Counted from the stretch's first letter, positions 1 through 9,928 are shown. The stretch is DNA of 64,000 bases from Sphingobacteriales bacterium (GCA_016718845.1 JADKCK010000006.1:1-64000); one strand, 5' to 3'. Made by a program: numbers and translations. Notes: a model not told the origin generated them from the letters alone.

Positions 1-1046
1 TAAGCCCACAACCTTCTGTAACACCTATTGGAGCTGTATGCGTTGGACAAGCTGTTGATTTGACAGATTTTGTACAAGGCGACAACTTGTTGTGGTACAC
101 TTCTCCATTTGGTGTTGGTAGTGCAACTGCTCCTGCGGTGAATACTTCAACTGCTGGTACGCAAACCTTCTATGTATCTCAAACAACTGGCGATTGCACC
201 GAAAGCGCTTTAGCCGAAGTTACCCTACAAGTAGTACCTCAAATTGCATCAGCTGTTGGTGTAGTGGAAGTAGGCGCTCCAAGCGGTGGCGTTAGTCCAT
301 TTGATTATAACCAAGCACAAATTGTGATTTCTGGTGGTTTAGCCCCATACAACTTCGATTGGGATATTACAGGTTATGTGCGTTACGACATTGAATACAA
401 TGGCAATAGCGCCACCATTAGCATTTACTATGCTGACGGTGCTGATTGGATTGTTACTATAACCGATGATGCAACACAATGTAACACCCAAAATCCGTTG
501 GTGTTTGCAAACAATGCAGGCGGCAACACCGAGTTAAATATCGACTCTTATGATATTGACGAGGACAGCGGTGCAAGCGATGGTGCTGTAAATATTACGG
601 TATCGGGTGGTTGCAATGGCTACACTTATGCATGGGATGGTCCTAACGGATTTACTGCTGCAACACAAGATGTAAGCGGTCTTGCGACTGGCTGGTACCA
701 TGTGGTAGTAACCGACTGTGCAGGTGACGAAGCAGAAGGCTGGTACTGGGTAGGTACTGAGCGTCGTGGTCGTAAAACCGACATGGCATCAATCAATGCA
801 TATCCTAACCCAACTGCTGCAACAACCAATATCACATTTACAGTAGGCGAAACTGGTAACACAACTGTTGCTGCATTCGATTTGACTGGCAAACAAATAG
901 CTAACTTGTTTAACGCAAAAGCTAATGCCGGCGAAACGTATAACGTATCACTTGATGCTGCTAACTTACCTGCTGGTATGTATATTGTGAAATTGACTAC
1001 CCAATCGGGTATGGTGGAAACCTATAAACTTACTGTTGCTAGATAA
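1..1046 (+). CDS. T9SS cargo protein, C-terminal part (5' end outside window)
   Basis: This is the 3' end of a large secreted protein. The frame is open from the first full codon at position 3 and has no convincing start; the TTG at 60 lies inside an Ig-like stretch and is not a start. Visible in order are an adhesin-like beta domain, a SprB-type repeat near 540-760 (motif VSGLATGWYHVVVTD), and from about 790 a type IX sorting domain (YPNPTAATTNITF, later AGMYIVKL and a final KLTVAR). In such proteins the last 70-80 residues direct export across the outer membrane and surface attachment. Two hairpin terminators follow. The family is certain; the biological role of the missing body cannot be read. 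Confidence 0.9.
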   Translation, partial: SPQPSVTPIGAVCVGQAVDLTDFVQGDNLLWYTSPFGVGSATAPAVNTSTAGTQTFYVSQTTGDCTESALAEVTLQVVPQIASAVGVVEVGAPSGGVSPFDYNQAQIVISGGLAPYNFDWDITGYVRYDIEYNGNSATISIYYADGADWIVTITDDATQCNTQNPLVFANNAGGNTELNIDSYDIDEDSGASDGAVNITVSGGCNGYTYAWDGPNGFTAATQDVSGLATGWYHVVVTDCAGDEAEGWYWVGTERRGRKTDMASINAYPNPTAATTNITFTVGETGNTTVAAFDLTGKQIANLFNAKANAGETYNVSLDAANLPAGMYIVKLTTQSGMVETYKLTVAR

Positions 1047-1083
1047 CACCCTACTGCTTTTAGGTAATTAAGCACACAAAAAA

Positions 1084-1125
1084 AGAATCCCCGCTAACTG
1101 TAAAGTTGGTGGGGATTCTGATTTT
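1084..1125 (+). terminator. rho-independent terminator
   Basis: Stem AGAATCCCC (1084-1092) pairs with GGGGATTCT (1111-1119) and is followed by a T-rich stretch, 38 bp after the stop of the T9SS gene. Confidence 0.7.
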
Positions 1126-1164
1126 TGGGAATGGTTTATAAGCATAGTGAAACACGATACTCGA

Positions 1165-1202
1165 AAAAAGCCCAACAGTTTAGTTGCTGTTGGGCTTTTT
1201 TT
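1165..1202 (+). terminator. second, stronger terminator
   Basis: A 12-bp stem (AAAGCCCAACAG at 1167-1178 with its complement at 1187-1198) has A-runs before it and a T-run after it, so it could work in both directions. It backs up the first terminator. Confidence 0.85.
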
Positions 1203-1284
1203 GCCAAAACAAAGTTGTAAATTTGGCTTGTTCAACGTTTTGCTTGGTTATGCTAGTAGTCTAGCTATTTAATGCTGTCGGATA

Positions 1285-1745
1285 GAATCGGCATTTTTAG
1301 CCCCGTTAGGGCAATGTCAAAAAGTTAAGGGAAAGGGCTAAAAAGCTCCGTTAGGAGCGTAATATGGGTAGCTTTGGGCGTAGATGACAGCATTTTCCGC
1401 TCCGTAGGAGTGAAATATGGGTAGCTTTGGGTATAGATGACCGCATTTTTAGCTCGGTTTAGGAGCATAATTTTTGATGGCATGAGATAAGACGGTCGTA
1501 TTTTCAACGTTGCCAAGCGTTTTTAGGCAAGATATAAACCATATATCACTCCTACGGAGCGAAAATACCCGTGTTTACCCTCTTTCTACCCATATTGAGC
1601 TCCTATGGAGCTAAGAACACAATTTCAAATACTTTTACCATGAACGCAACTTTTCTTTCTACCCATATTGAGCTCCTACGGAGCTAAAAACTCCAATTTC
1701 CTTAACTTTTTGACATTGCCGTTAGGGGTGTGATATGGGTATTTA
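1285..1745. repeat. hairpin-rich palindromic repeat field
   Basis: About eight copies of a short hairpin of the type GAGCTCCTACGGAGC, usually next to ATATGGGTA or its complement. Copies in the left half (1296-1470) and right half (1540-1740) are in opposite orientation. The field as a whole is an inverted repeat: CAATGTCAAAAAGTTAAGG near 1311 is matched by the complementary CCTTAACTTTTTGACATTG near 1700. No coding frame is credible. With the 78-bp element at 1877 this fills most of the 900-bp gap between the T9SS gene and uvrA. Confidence 0.75.
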
Positions 1746-1876
1746 TCCATGAAAAAACGTTACCAATTTACCCAAATTTACCGATAATGGCGAGTTTGCC
1801 AAGAACTATAATATCCGACAATATTAACATGAATGACTACTAGTCGTGTGTTTGGGGTTTGCAGAACAGCGATAAT

Positions 1877-1954
1877 GGGGGTGCCACCAACTAGTCGAGT
1901 TAGGGAGTGCTAAGCATCACCCCCAAAAAAGACATATTCCGCGTCAAGCGGGGC
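1877..1954 (+). repeat. 78-bp dispersed element, copy 1
   Basis: First of three copies in the window (others at 10721 and, inverted, 61823). The element starts with GGGGGTGCC, has AGGGAGTGC in the middle, then ATCACCCCCAAAAA, and ends with CCGCGTCAAGCGGGGC, which can form a small hairpin. GGGGGTG and CACCCCC pair as an outer stem. This copy ends 9 bp from the uvrA stop codon. Confidence 0.8.
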
Positions 1955-1962
1955 GGTGCAGG

Positions 1963-4761
1963 CTATTGTATTTTGGGTGGCGTATCAAATTTTTCTTCCA
2001 ACCTTTCGCGCAAATATTGGGCTGTATAAGAGTTTGGGCAATGGAGCAAGTCTTCGGGGGTGCCTTCGAAGAGTAAATAACCGCCTTCGTTGCCACCTTC
2101 GGGACCTAAATCTATTACCCAATCGGCAGATTTTATGATGTCGAGGTTGTGTTCTACAATAATAATGCTGTGTCCTACCTCGATAAGGGCGTTAAACGAA
2201 GCCAACAATTTGTTGATGTCGTTGAAGTGTAAGCCTGTTGATGGCTCGTCGAAAATAAATAAAATGGGTTGTTGTGCTGCTTTGCCTTTGCCTAAGTAAG
2301 ATGCCAATTTAACGCGCTGTGCCTCGCCGCCTGATAAGGTACTTGACGACTGCCCCAGTTTGATGTAACCCAAACCTACATCGGCAAGTGGTTTTATTTT
2401 GTTGGCAATGTCTTTTCTATCGGCGAAAAACTCGATTGCTTCGTCGACGCTTAGCTCTAATACCTCAAAAATATTTTTTTCTTTATAGGTTACATCTAAT
2501 ACTTCTTGCTTAAAACGTTGTCCGTTGCACTCTTCGCAAACCAAATGCACATCGGACAAAAACTGCATTTCTACCAAAATTTCGCCGTCGCCCTCGCAGG
2601 TTTCGCACCTACCGCCGGGTACATTAAACGAAAAATGTTTGGGGGCAAAACCGCGCACATGTGACATGGGTAAGTCGGAGAATAAATCGCGGATACCATC
2701 GTAGGCTTTGATGTAGGTAATGGGGTTTGAGCGCGACGACCTACCCAATGGGTTTTGGTCAATCAGTTCTATTTTTTTTATGGCATCAACATCGCCTGTC
2801 ATGGCACTGTGTTTGCCGGGTGCATCGCCTACTTTTTCGAGTAATCGTTTAAGGGCTGGGTACAATATGTTTTTTACCAAAGTTGTTTTGCCACTGCCCG
2901 ATACACCTGTTACCACCGTTATGGTGTTGAGCGGAAAACCAACCGTTATATTTTTTAGGTTGTGTTGGGTGGCATTTTCGATAACAATGCGGTTAATAGC
3001 TTTGCGCCGATGTGCAGGTATATGAATATGGCGTTTGCCTGTTAGGTAGTCGGCGGTTAGGCTTTCGGTGGCAAGGTGCAGTTGGCTTGGTGTGCCTGCA
3101 AAAACCAATCTGCCGCCATTAACACCTGCCAAAGGACCAATATCTATTAAATAATCGGCGGCGCGCATCATTTCGTCTTCGTGTTCGACGATAATAACGG
3201 TATTGCCCAAATTGCGGAGTTGTTTTAACACCTCGATTAGTCGGTTGGTGTCGCGGGGGTGTAAGCCAATGCTGGGTTCGTCGAGGATATACATGGCATC
3301 GGTTAGGTTGCTGCCCAACGAGCGGGTAAGGTTGATGCGTTGTGTTTCGCCACCCGACAAGGTGTTTGACAACCTATTAAGCGACAGATAGCCCAAGCCC
3401 ATGTTTGCCATAACCCCAACGCGGTTGCTTATTTCGGTAAAAACGCGTTTGGCTATTGCCAATTGATGTGGTGCTAAGATTAGCTCATCGAAAAATACTT
3501 TTAACTCTTTGATGGGCATCAGTACTAAATCGGTGATACTTTTACCGCCAACTTTTACATATTGTGCATCTTTTCGCAGGCGGCTACCTTTGCAGTGTCG
3601 GCAAGTTGTTCGTCCGCGATAACGTGCCAACATCACCCTATATTGCACTTTTTCTTGTTGCGATTCGACGTACTTAAAAAAGGTGTTTAGTCCCTCAAAA
3701 TGTTCGTTTCCGGTCCATAATAATTCGTATTCTTGTGGCGTTAGATGCTCGATAGAGCGATGAATAGGGAAATCGAAATCGAGGGCGGTGCGCACTAATT
3801 GGTCGCGCCAAAGTTTCATTTTTTCGCCTCGCCATGGGGCAATGGCATAGTCGTATACGGATAGTTCGCGGTCGGGGAACACCAAATTTTCGTCCAAGTC
3901 GACTACTGTACCAAAGCCTTCGCAGACAGAACAAGCACCGTAAGGGCTGTTAAAGTTAAAAAATTGCTGATTAGGCTCTTCAAATTTCATGCCGTCGAGT
4001 TCAAAACGGTTCGAGAAGGCATATCTGCGGTCGCCAATTACGTCTACCATACAATCGCCCATGCTTTCGTAAAAAGCGGTATTAACCGAGTCGGCGGCGC
4101 GGCTTGGCAGGTCGGTGTCGTCGGGGTTTATCACCAAACGGTCAACTAGTACTTTAATGTCTAAGTTTTGCCAATTTTTTTCGGTAATTTGATGCTCTTC
4201 AATTCGTTGTGTTTCGCCATTAACCACCAAGCGCGAATACCCTTTTTGCAACAACAAATTTAGCTCGTCGTTTACGTGTTTATGTTCGTGAATTTTGAAT
4301 GGGATAAGCAACTGAACCTTTGTTTGTGGGGCTAACGACAGTATAAAATCGACTACATCGGATACCTCGTGTTTTTTTACTACCTGCCCCGACACGGGCG
4401 AGTAGGTAACGCCAATGCGGGCGAAGAGTAGGCGCAGGTAATCGTAAATTTCGGTTAGTGAGCCAACCGTTGAGCGCGAGGTGCGCGTAACTACTTTTTG
4501 CTCGATGGCAATAGCCGGACTGATACCTTTTATATAGTCTACGTCGGGTTTGTTCATGCGCATCAAAAACTGGCGGGCATACGACGATAAACTCTCTACA
4601 TAACGGCGCTGCCCTTCGGCATACAGCGTATCGATGGTCAACGACGACTTGCCGCTGCCCGACACGCCTGTAATAACCACTAATCGGTTTCGTGGAATTT
4701 CGACGTCTATGTTTTTTAGGTTATGCACCCGGGCGCCTTTTATAATAATGCTATCAGACAT
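1963..4761 (-). CDS. uvrA: UvrABC excinuclease subunit A
   Basis: UvrA is the damage-recognition ATPase of nucleotide excision repair; it dimerises, loads UvrB on lesions and is recycled. The 932 residues match the family length (about 940). Walker A GVSGSGKSSL is near the N-terminus and a second, GVSGSGKTTL, is near residue 620. The two ABC signatures are LSGGETQRINL and LSGGEAQRVKL. Zinc-finger cysteine pairs are present (CSVCEGFG, CRHCKGSR, CETCEGDGE, CEECNGQ). The ATG at 4761 directly precedes the conserved ADP-binding start of the protein. The gene stands alone: a lipoprotein gene lies 60 bp upstream on the same strand. No clear -7 element is visible in front of it, so it may be partly read from upstream. 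Identification is certain. Confidence 0.98.
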   Translation of the reverse strand: MSDSIIIKGARVHNLKNIDVEIPRNRLVVITGVSGSGKSSLTIDTLYAEGQRRYVESLSSYARQFLMRMNKPDVDYIKGISPAIAIEQKVVTRTSRSTVGSLTEIYDYLRLLFARIGVTYSPVSGQVVKKHEVSDVVDFILSLAPQTKVQLLIPFKIHEHKHVNDELNLLLQKGYSRLVVNGETQRIEEHQITEKNWQNLDIKVLVDRLVINPDDTDLPSRAADSVNTAFYESMGDCMVDVIGDRRYAFSNRFELDGMKFEEPNQQFFNFNSPYGACSVCEGFGTVVDLDENLVFPDRELSVYDYAIAPWRGEKMKLWRDQLVRTALDFDFPIHRSIEHLTPQEYELLWTGNEHFEGLNTFFKYVESQQEKVQYRVMLARYRGRTTCRHCKGSRLRKDAQYVKVGGKSITDLVLMPIKELKVFFDELILAPHQLAIAKRVFTEISNRVGVMANMGLGYLSLNRLSNTLSGGETQRINLTRSLGSNLTDAMYILDEPSIGLHPRDTNRLIEVLKQLRNLGNTVIIVEHEDEMMRAADYLIDIGPLAGVNGGRLVFAGTPSQLHLATESLTADYLTGKRHIHIPAHRRKAINRIVIENATQHNLKNITVGFPLNTITVVTGVSGSGKTTLVKNILYPALKRLLEKVGDAPGKHSAMTGDVDAIKKIELIDQNPLGRSSRSNPITYIKAYDGIRDLFSDLPMSHVRGFAPKHFSFNVPGGRCETCEGDGEILVEMQFLSDVHLVCEECNGQRFKQEVLDVTYKEKNIFEVLELSVDEAIEFFADRKDIANKIKPLADVGLGYIKLGQSSSTLSGGEAQRVKLASYLGKGKAAQQPILFIFDEPSTGLHFNDINKLLASFNALIEVGHSIIIVEHNLDIIKSADWVIDLGPEGGNEGGYLLFEGTPEDLLHCPNSYTAQYLRERLEEKFDTPPKIQ

Positions 4762-4821
4762 GTGTTGGTTTTGGATATTGAAAGAAACAGTGTTTGGATA
4801 ATAAAGATAAAGAAGGTAGAT

Positions 4822-5775
4822 TTAGCACGACGCGAAAACCATTTTGTACAAAAACCATTTGCCGCTTATTTTTTTGAAATAATACGAACCGCCCGTTTCG
4901 CCACCTTGTTTATTTAATACTACATTGTTTATTTTTTTTAATTGAGCGCTTTTGTGGTTGCTGATTAGATAAATTTTACTAATAGAACCTCCACTTCTAT
5001 CAAAGTTTAGATGGTAAGCTGGAGGAGTGTAAAATATAATCGGACATAGGGCTGCCTGTACTTCAGGAGAATCAACAGGAAATTTTATTCGGTTATAACG
5101 AAATGTAGAGTCGGAAGTAAATCTCAACAAGAATTTATCTAATTGTTCTTCCTTGTTTTGTGCTAAGGTTTTTTGAGAAAAATTGGTAACTACTTTCTTA
5201 TATATACTCCATATATTTTGTTTTTTAGTAAAATAACATTCTATCATTTGCTTCTTTGCTTCGTAGCCTTCGTTTAAAATGGTTACAATAATGGTGTCCG
5301 AGTCTTGTTCTTTAAAGTTAGTTAATTTATAACTTTCTTCGTTATAAGCGTCGTTGGGTAATACGCTTGATGCCCAAAAGCCGTAATAACTAATATTGGT
5401 TAGTGCAGATAAATAATTACTATCTACCATGTTGTATTTTATTCGTAATGTATTGTACAACGAGTTACGGGTATCAAAAACGGTGGTATCTGCTTTATTT
5501 AAAGAATCGATGTAGATGCTTGTAAAAGGTATTTGTATGGCTAAATCTTGCAATTGTTGCCACTCGGTATTTGGTAATTTGGGATAATTTAAATTGCCGT
5601 ATGTGTAAATGCTCCAACAATCTTTAAAGTTTTTTATTTTACTGGTATCAAAGTTGGTTATTAACGAGCTGTTGTTAATGCTTTGGTTTGGGGATTCGAT
5701 ATTTTCGGTTATTTCGGGTTTATTGCTACTAGTACAAGCAGTAACAAGTAAAATAATAAATAATAGGTATTGCAT
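4822..5775 (-). CDS. predicted lipoprotein of unknown function
   Basis: A 317-residue protein I do not recognise. The ATG at 5775 is chosen over the upstream in-frame ATG at 5808 because it gives a compact lipoprotein signal (MQYLLFIILLVTAC) with Cys at the expected lipobox position. The mature part is rich in Asn, Ser, Tyr and Lys, with no obvious catalytic motif or repeat. A TAnnTTTG element on the minus strand at 5822-5829 lies about 50 bp upstream, a normal promoter distance. It is probably anchored in a membrane facing the periplasm or the surface. It lies 60 bp upstream of uvrA, but nothing suggests a functional link. Confidence 0.8.
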   Translation of the reverse strand: MQYLLFIILLVTACTSSNKPEITENIESPNQSINNSSLITNFDTSKIKNFKDCWSIYTYGNLNYPKLPNTEWQQLQDLAIQIPFTSIYIDSLNKADTTVFDTRNSLYNTLRIKYNMVDSNYLSALTNISYYGFWASSVLPNDAYNEESYKLTNFKEQDSDTIIVTILNEGYEAKKQMIECYFTKKQNIWSIYKKVVTNFSQKTLAQNKEEQLDKFLLRFTSDSTFRYNRIKFPVDSPEVQAALCPIIFYTPPAYHLNFDRSGGSISKIYLISNHKSAQLKKINNVVLNKQGGETGGSYYFKKISGKWFLYKMVFASC

Positions 5776-5821
5776 GGTGTGGGTGTTTAATCTGGTAGTT
5801 AAGATCACATCAATTTAGCTG

Positions 5822-5829
5822 CAAAGATA
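5822..5829 (-). promoter_or_regulatory. -7 promoter element for the lipoprotein at 5775
   Basis: TATCTTTG on the minus strand matches the Bacteroidota consensus TAnnTTTG. It sits about 47 bp before the chosen ATG at 5775, between the two candidate starts and the upstream gap. Confidence 0.55.
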
Positions 5830-5996
5830 AAACAATTATGGCTGTTGTTTGCCATTTGCGTAGCATTTAGCAATAACAACGGTATTTGCTTTTTGTTTTA
5901 TACCGACAATGGCTTACTTGTTAGTTTGTTTGGGCTTAACTTGGATATTATGAACAATTTAGTGCTACAAATACAAGCTAATTGCCAAATTTTCAG

Positions 5997-6004
5997 TAAT
6001 TTTG
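5997..6004 (+). promoter_or_regulatory. -7 promoter element for the TMTC-like gene
   Basis: TAATTTTG matches TAnnTTTG and lies 62 bp before the ATG at 6066. A TTG at 5982-5984 is closer than a standard -33 box, so only the -7 element is claimed. Confidence 0.55.
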
Positions 6005-6065
6005 CACCTTCAAAACCATATCTCTTTCATTTTCCTCTGGCGTTGTGTAGTTTAAACATTCAGTT

Positions 6066-8129
6066 ATGTCACAGAATCGTTCCCTTATAATTCTTAGTAT
6101 CGTTGCCTTATTATTTTTAGTACTTACATATTCTAATCACTTTGATAATGGCTTTTATTTCGATGATTCGCACACCATTACCGATAATGTGTACATAAGA
6201 AATATAAAAAACATACCTTTATTTTTTACTAATCCCGAAACAGCCAGTGTATTACCCGGCAACCGCTCGTATCGCCCTGTTGTGGTAAGTGCCAATGCCA
6301 TTGATTATTGGCTAGCGGGCAACAAATACAATTCGGATTGGTTTCATTACGATATATTTTTGAATTACATTTTGCAATTGTTACTCATGTTCTTTTTTTA
6401 CCGAAAGATATTCGATATTGCAAATCCTCATCGTTGGAACAATTATATTGCTTTTATTGCTGTGGCATACTATGGTTTTCATACTGCCAATGCCGAAACT
6501 GTTAATTATATCATCTGCCGTTCCGATTCGTTGTCTACTTTTTTTGTGATGGCTGCATTTGTAGCCTATCAAACCGAGCGGCTGCGTAAATATTATTTAT
6601 ACCTAATACCCTTAGCTATTGGTTTGTTCACCAAACAACCAGCGGCAATGTTTCCGCCACTTTTGTTGCTATATGTGTTCTTTTTTGAAGAAAAAGGTAC
6701 ATGGAACGATGTTTTTGCCGACCGCAGCGGCGCAACATGGATAAACACCCTCAAAAAAACAGCACCCGCTTGGATAGCTACCATTTTGTTGTTTGCCTTT
6801 AATATACACATGACACCCATGAGCCCCATTAACAACGGAGCATCGAAGATAGATTATCTGTTTTCGCAGTTTCCGGTAATGGTGCATTACATCAGCAACT
6901 TCTTTTTTCCGTTTGCCCTAAGTGCCGACCCCGACTTTAAAATAGTAGACAACCTACTCGACCCTAACGTAATGGGCTCGTTGATGGTAATACTGTTTAC
7001 TGTAGGTATAGCTTTATATTGCTTCAAAAACTTAAAATACCGCCCAATTACTTTTGGTATATTATGGTTTTACATAGCACTAGCTCCTACCTCTACCATT
7101 GCTCCACGTTTTCAGGTGGCAAACGACCACCGCACATTTTTTGCCTACATAGGTTTGATATTGGCGGTAGTTAGCTTTTTGTCTATTTGGGCAATTAACA
7201 ACGAAAAAAAGATTGCTCGTACCCCACAATTACGTACAGGTATCCCGTTGATAATTGGCTTAATTATATCGCTTTACGCCTTTGGTACCTATCAACGAAA
7301 CGAAGTTTGGGGTAGCAGCGAAAAACTTTGGTACGATGTAACCGTAAAAAGCCCCAACAACGGACGCGGCTTGATGAACTATGGCTTAACCCAAATGAGC
7401 AAAAAAAACTACGATACCACTTTTTACTATTTTAACAAAGCAAAAGAGTTAATGCCCAACTACTCGCAATTGCACCTAAATTTTGCGGTACTAAAAACCC
7501 AAAAAGGTGGTTATAGCGATGAAGAAATAGAACAACACTACAAAACAGCTCTGAAAAATGGCAAATCAATGCCTTCGTCGTATTATGGATATGCTAACTG
7601 GCTATATAAAAAAGGACGTATTGACGAAGCCCTAAAAATTGTACAGCAAGGACACGAGGTTAGCCCCGCACACATAAAAATGAAAAAATTGTTGGATAAA
7701 CTAAAAGGCGAAACCGAAGGTGGACGACAAGAACGCATAAAAGAACTGCAAGATGCCATTAAAAAAGAACCTAGTGGTATAGATAATTACATTGAATTAG
7801 CTAACATTTTTTACAAACTAGCCAACTACGACGAAAGCATAAAAACAGCCAACGATGCACTAAAAGTAAAAGAAACATCGGCACGAGCTTATAACCAACT
7901 TTGCATTGCCTATAACAAAAAAGAAGAATGGGACAAAGGTATCGAAGCAGGGTTAAAAGCCATAGAAATAGAACCTAAATACCAAAAAGCACGCAACAAT
8001 CTAAAATGGTCAATAAAAGGTAAAGCCAAAGTTTTAGGTAAAGACCCACAAGTATTAGCCGACGAATTGGGCATTAAAGTTAAATTTAGCAAACCTAAAA
8101 GTAACGAAAATAAAAAGGACAGTAATTAA
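6066..8129 (+). CDS. polytopic GT-C/TMTC-like membrane protein with C-terminal TPR repeats
   Basis: A 687-residue inner-membrane protein. The first 410 residues contain about ten hydrophobic helices, starting with LIILSIVALLFLVLTY. The first loop carries an acidic motif (FYFDDSHTI) and then NRSYRPVV, as in the TMTC/PMT-type GT-C glycosyltransferase fold. From about residue 430 to 660 there are TPR units (for example NYDTTFYYFNKAKELMPNYSQ and NYDESIKTANDALKVK), followed by a Lys-rich tail. By analogy with TMTC proteins it may transfer a lipid-linked sugar to exported proteins, but acceptor and donor are unknown. It is a single gene with a promoter element at 5997 and a strong terminator at 8137. 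The fold is likely; the activity is inferred. Confidence 0.82.
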   Translation: MSQNRSLIILSIVALLFLVLTYSNHFDNGFYFDDSHTITDNVYIRNIKNIPLFFTNPETASVLPGNRSYRPVVVSANAIDYWLAGNKYNSDWFHYDIFLNYILQLLLMFFFYRKIFDIANPHRWNNYIAFIAVAYYGFHTANAETVNYIICRSDSLSTFFVMAAFVAYQTERLRKYYLYLIPLAIGLFTKQPAAMFPPLLLLYVFFFEEKGTWNDVFADRSGATWINTLKKTAPAWIATILLFAFNIHMTPMSPINNGASKIDYLFSQFPVMVHYISNFFFPFALSADPDFKIVDNLLDPNVMGSLMVILFTVGIALYCFKNLKYRPITFGILWFYIALAPTSTIAPRFQVANDHRTFFAYIGLILAVVSFLSIWAINNEKKIARTPQLRTGIPLIIGLIISLYAFGTYQRNEVWGSSEKLWYDVTVKSPNNGRGLMNYGLTQMSKKNYDTTFYYFNKAKELMPNYSQLHLNFAVLKTQKGGYSDEEIEQHYKTALKNGKSMPSSYYGYANWLYKKGRIDEALKIVQQGHEVSPAHIKMKKLLDKLKGETEGGRQERIKELQDAIKKEPSGIDNYIELANIFYKLANYDESIKTANDALKVKETSARAYNQLCIAYNKKEEWDKGIEAGLKAIEIEPKYQKARNNLKWSIKGKAKVLGKDPQVLADELGIKVKFSKPKSNENKKDSN

Positions 8130-8136
8130 CCACCAC

Positions 8137-8174
8137 AAAAAAGCCTAACTGCAAACAACAGTTAGGCTTTTTTT
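8137..8174 (+). terminator. rho-independent terminator
   Basis: AAGCCTAACT (8141-8150) pairs with AGTTAGGCTT (8160-8169), with flanking A- and T-runs, 10 bp after the stop of the TMTC-like gene. Confidence 0.88.
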
Positions 8175-8602
8175 GAAAAATAAACAATGCGAAATACTTA
8201 TTGATTAAAACCATCAGACAGCTATACTGACAGCAAAATAATATAAACTGCCCATTAAACCCTTTGCCGTAAAAAAAAGTCTAAACCCTAAAACAATAAA
8301 ACACCCATCTTGTCGTTAGGCAAGCAAAGTTTGCACAATTTATTGGCATCACCCGCCGAGCCTAGACAATAAATAAAAACGCAACAATTAGGCACTTAGT
8401 GTAGCTATTTACGAAGTATTAGCCAGCATTTATACCAAAGTGTGTTAAAATTCGTTATTTTTGTGTTGGGACACAATATTTTTTACCCCAAAAGTGGCAA
8501 ATTAAACCAAATTATTTGGAAAGTTGAAAAAACCACACTAACTTTGTGGTGCATATCTCCCCTGCTAAGCTTTTTAAGCGCCAAATAAGCACAAAATTAG
8601 CC
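8175..8602. other. gene-free spacer with two orphan -7 elements
   Basis: AT-rich, with no credible coding frame. TATTTTTG at 8456-8463 and TAACTTTG at 8539-8546 match the promoter consensus on the plus strand, but no gene follows; the MITE begins at 8603. A small RNA or chance matches are both possible. Confidence 0.4.
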
Positions 8603-9018
8603 ATTAATTACTCATGCTACGTAGCCCATTTCAATAACAAGGTGTTTTGCATTTTTATACCCAGTTTTGCAGCTGATTTCTTCGGGACCGGCATTATAGG
8701 AATTGGCGTAAAGAAATGGGCATAAATGTAGCGTTAAGAAAGATATACTGTTTGAAGCACGCCACACCGAACCCCGAAAAAAGCCGACAAGCAAGTCGTT
8801 TGGCGTGCAAGTTTATATCTTTTAGCGGAATGTTGCACATTTTAGCCAATTACTATACAGCCTTGACTTTTTTGGTTACTTTTTTTGTCAAGAAAAAAAG
8901 TAACAAACTTTTAATGGGTGGATAAGCAGTAATAAAACAACAACAAAGTAGCAACAAAGCCCCATGCCGCTTAATAGCTAAGCCCTTTGTGTTGCCTCTG
9001 CGTAGCATCAGTTAATTA
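8603..9018 (+). mobile_element. MITE-like non-autonomous element, copy 1
   Basis: A 416-bp element bounded by imperfect inverted repeats of about 20 bp: TAATTACTCATGCTACGTAG at the left, and the complement of CTGCGTAGCATCAGTTAATTA at 8998-9018. A second copy is at 15273-15678 in the same orientation. The interior has a long imperfect inverted repeat (8691-8764 against 8800-8858) and a perfect 12-bp stem (GTTACTTTTTTT at 8875 with AAAAAAAGTAAC at 8893). No transposase is encoded. An open frame at 8716-8925 diverges in copy 2, so the element is non-coding. It must be mobilised in trans by an enzyme outside the window. Confidence 0.78.
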
Positions 9019-9259
9019 CAAAAAAAGGTACCCAACCCTAACAAATACTTTAAGCATAAACCTAAGAGCGGATATTGCTTAAATATTAACAAAACAAAAA
9101 AGCCTTATAGCTAAGGTAAACAATAAAGTTCTTTTCCATATTTTATCACCAATAAATTCAGGCTTATCGCATAAAGTTCTACTTTCTTTAACGTAATTCC
9201 GTAAAGCAACACACACAGCGGGGCAAGCTCCGCACATAACCCTAAAATACGTGCAAAGT
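9019..9259. other. AT-rich leader region of the sigma factor gene
   Basis: No gene and no clear TAnnTTTG element. The sigma factor start lies at its right end. Confidence 0.4.
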
Positions 9260-9838
9260 ATGAACCTAGAAAAAATGGGAGATAAAATGCTCGTTGACCT
9301 ATATCAAGCGGGCAACGACGAGGCTTTGTCTGAACTTATCAATCGCTACCAAGAAAAGGTGTATACCACTATTTTGCTCTTTGTACGAAACGAAATTTTG
9401 GCGGAAGATCTTTTTCAAGATACTTTCATCAAGGTTATCGAAACGTTGCGTAAAGGCAAATATGCCGAAGAAGGAAAACTTCTGCCTTGGATATTGCGGA
9501 TTGCACACAACTTGTGCATTGACCACTACCGCCGCATTAAGCGCGCTCCAACCATCACAAATAGTGACGGTTACGACATTTTTAATGTGCTTAAATTTGC
9601 CGAAAGTAGCCCCGAAGACCAAATGACCAAAGGACAAACCAACGACAAAGTGCGCGACCTGATTGACCAATTGCCCGAAGAACAAAAAGAAGTAGTAGTA
9701 TTGCGCCATTATGCCGATTTGAGTTTTAGAGAAATTGCTAATATTACCAATGTGAGTATTAATACGGCATTAGGGCGTATGAGATACGCACTAATTAATA
9801 TGCGCCGCATGATTACCGAACATCAGATAGCACTTTAG
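9260..9838 (+). CDS. ECF-type RNA polymerase sigma factor
   Basis: 192 residues, typical of sigma-70 family group IV factors that direct RNA polymerase to stress or surface-function promoters. Region 2 is seen in AEDLFQDTFIKVIETL and LPWILRIAHNLCIDHYRR. Region 4 is the helix-turn-helix near residues 140-180 (LPEEQKEVVVLRHYADLSFREIA, then NVSINTALGRMRYAL). The ATG at 9260 is preferred to a GTG at 9251, giving the start MNLEKMGDKM. No anti-sigma gene is adjacent, which is common for Bacteroidota ECF factors. A strong terminator lies at 9929. Its regulon is unknown. Confidence 0.93.
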   Translation: MNLEKMGDKMLVDLYQAGNDEALSELINRYQEKVYTTILLFVRNEILAEDLFQDTFIKVIETLRKGKYAEEGKLLPWILRIAHNLCIDHYRRIKRAPTITNSDGYDIFNVLKFAESSPEDQMTKGQTNDKVRDLIDQLPEEQKEVVVLRHYADLSFREIANITNVSINTALGRMRYALINMRRMITEHQIAL

Positions 9839-9928
9839 TAGTAGCTATTACACCGTAAATGGTTGCACGTAACTTACATTTTTTTTTAGCTAATTGATAG
9901 AATAGCTCAAACAACACAACTATTAGAC

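Noticed and set aside
8716..8925. Small gene of 69 residues inside MITE copy 1
   Set aside because: The same stretch in copy 2 changes frame and stops early, so the frame is not conserved; it lies across the hairpin arms.
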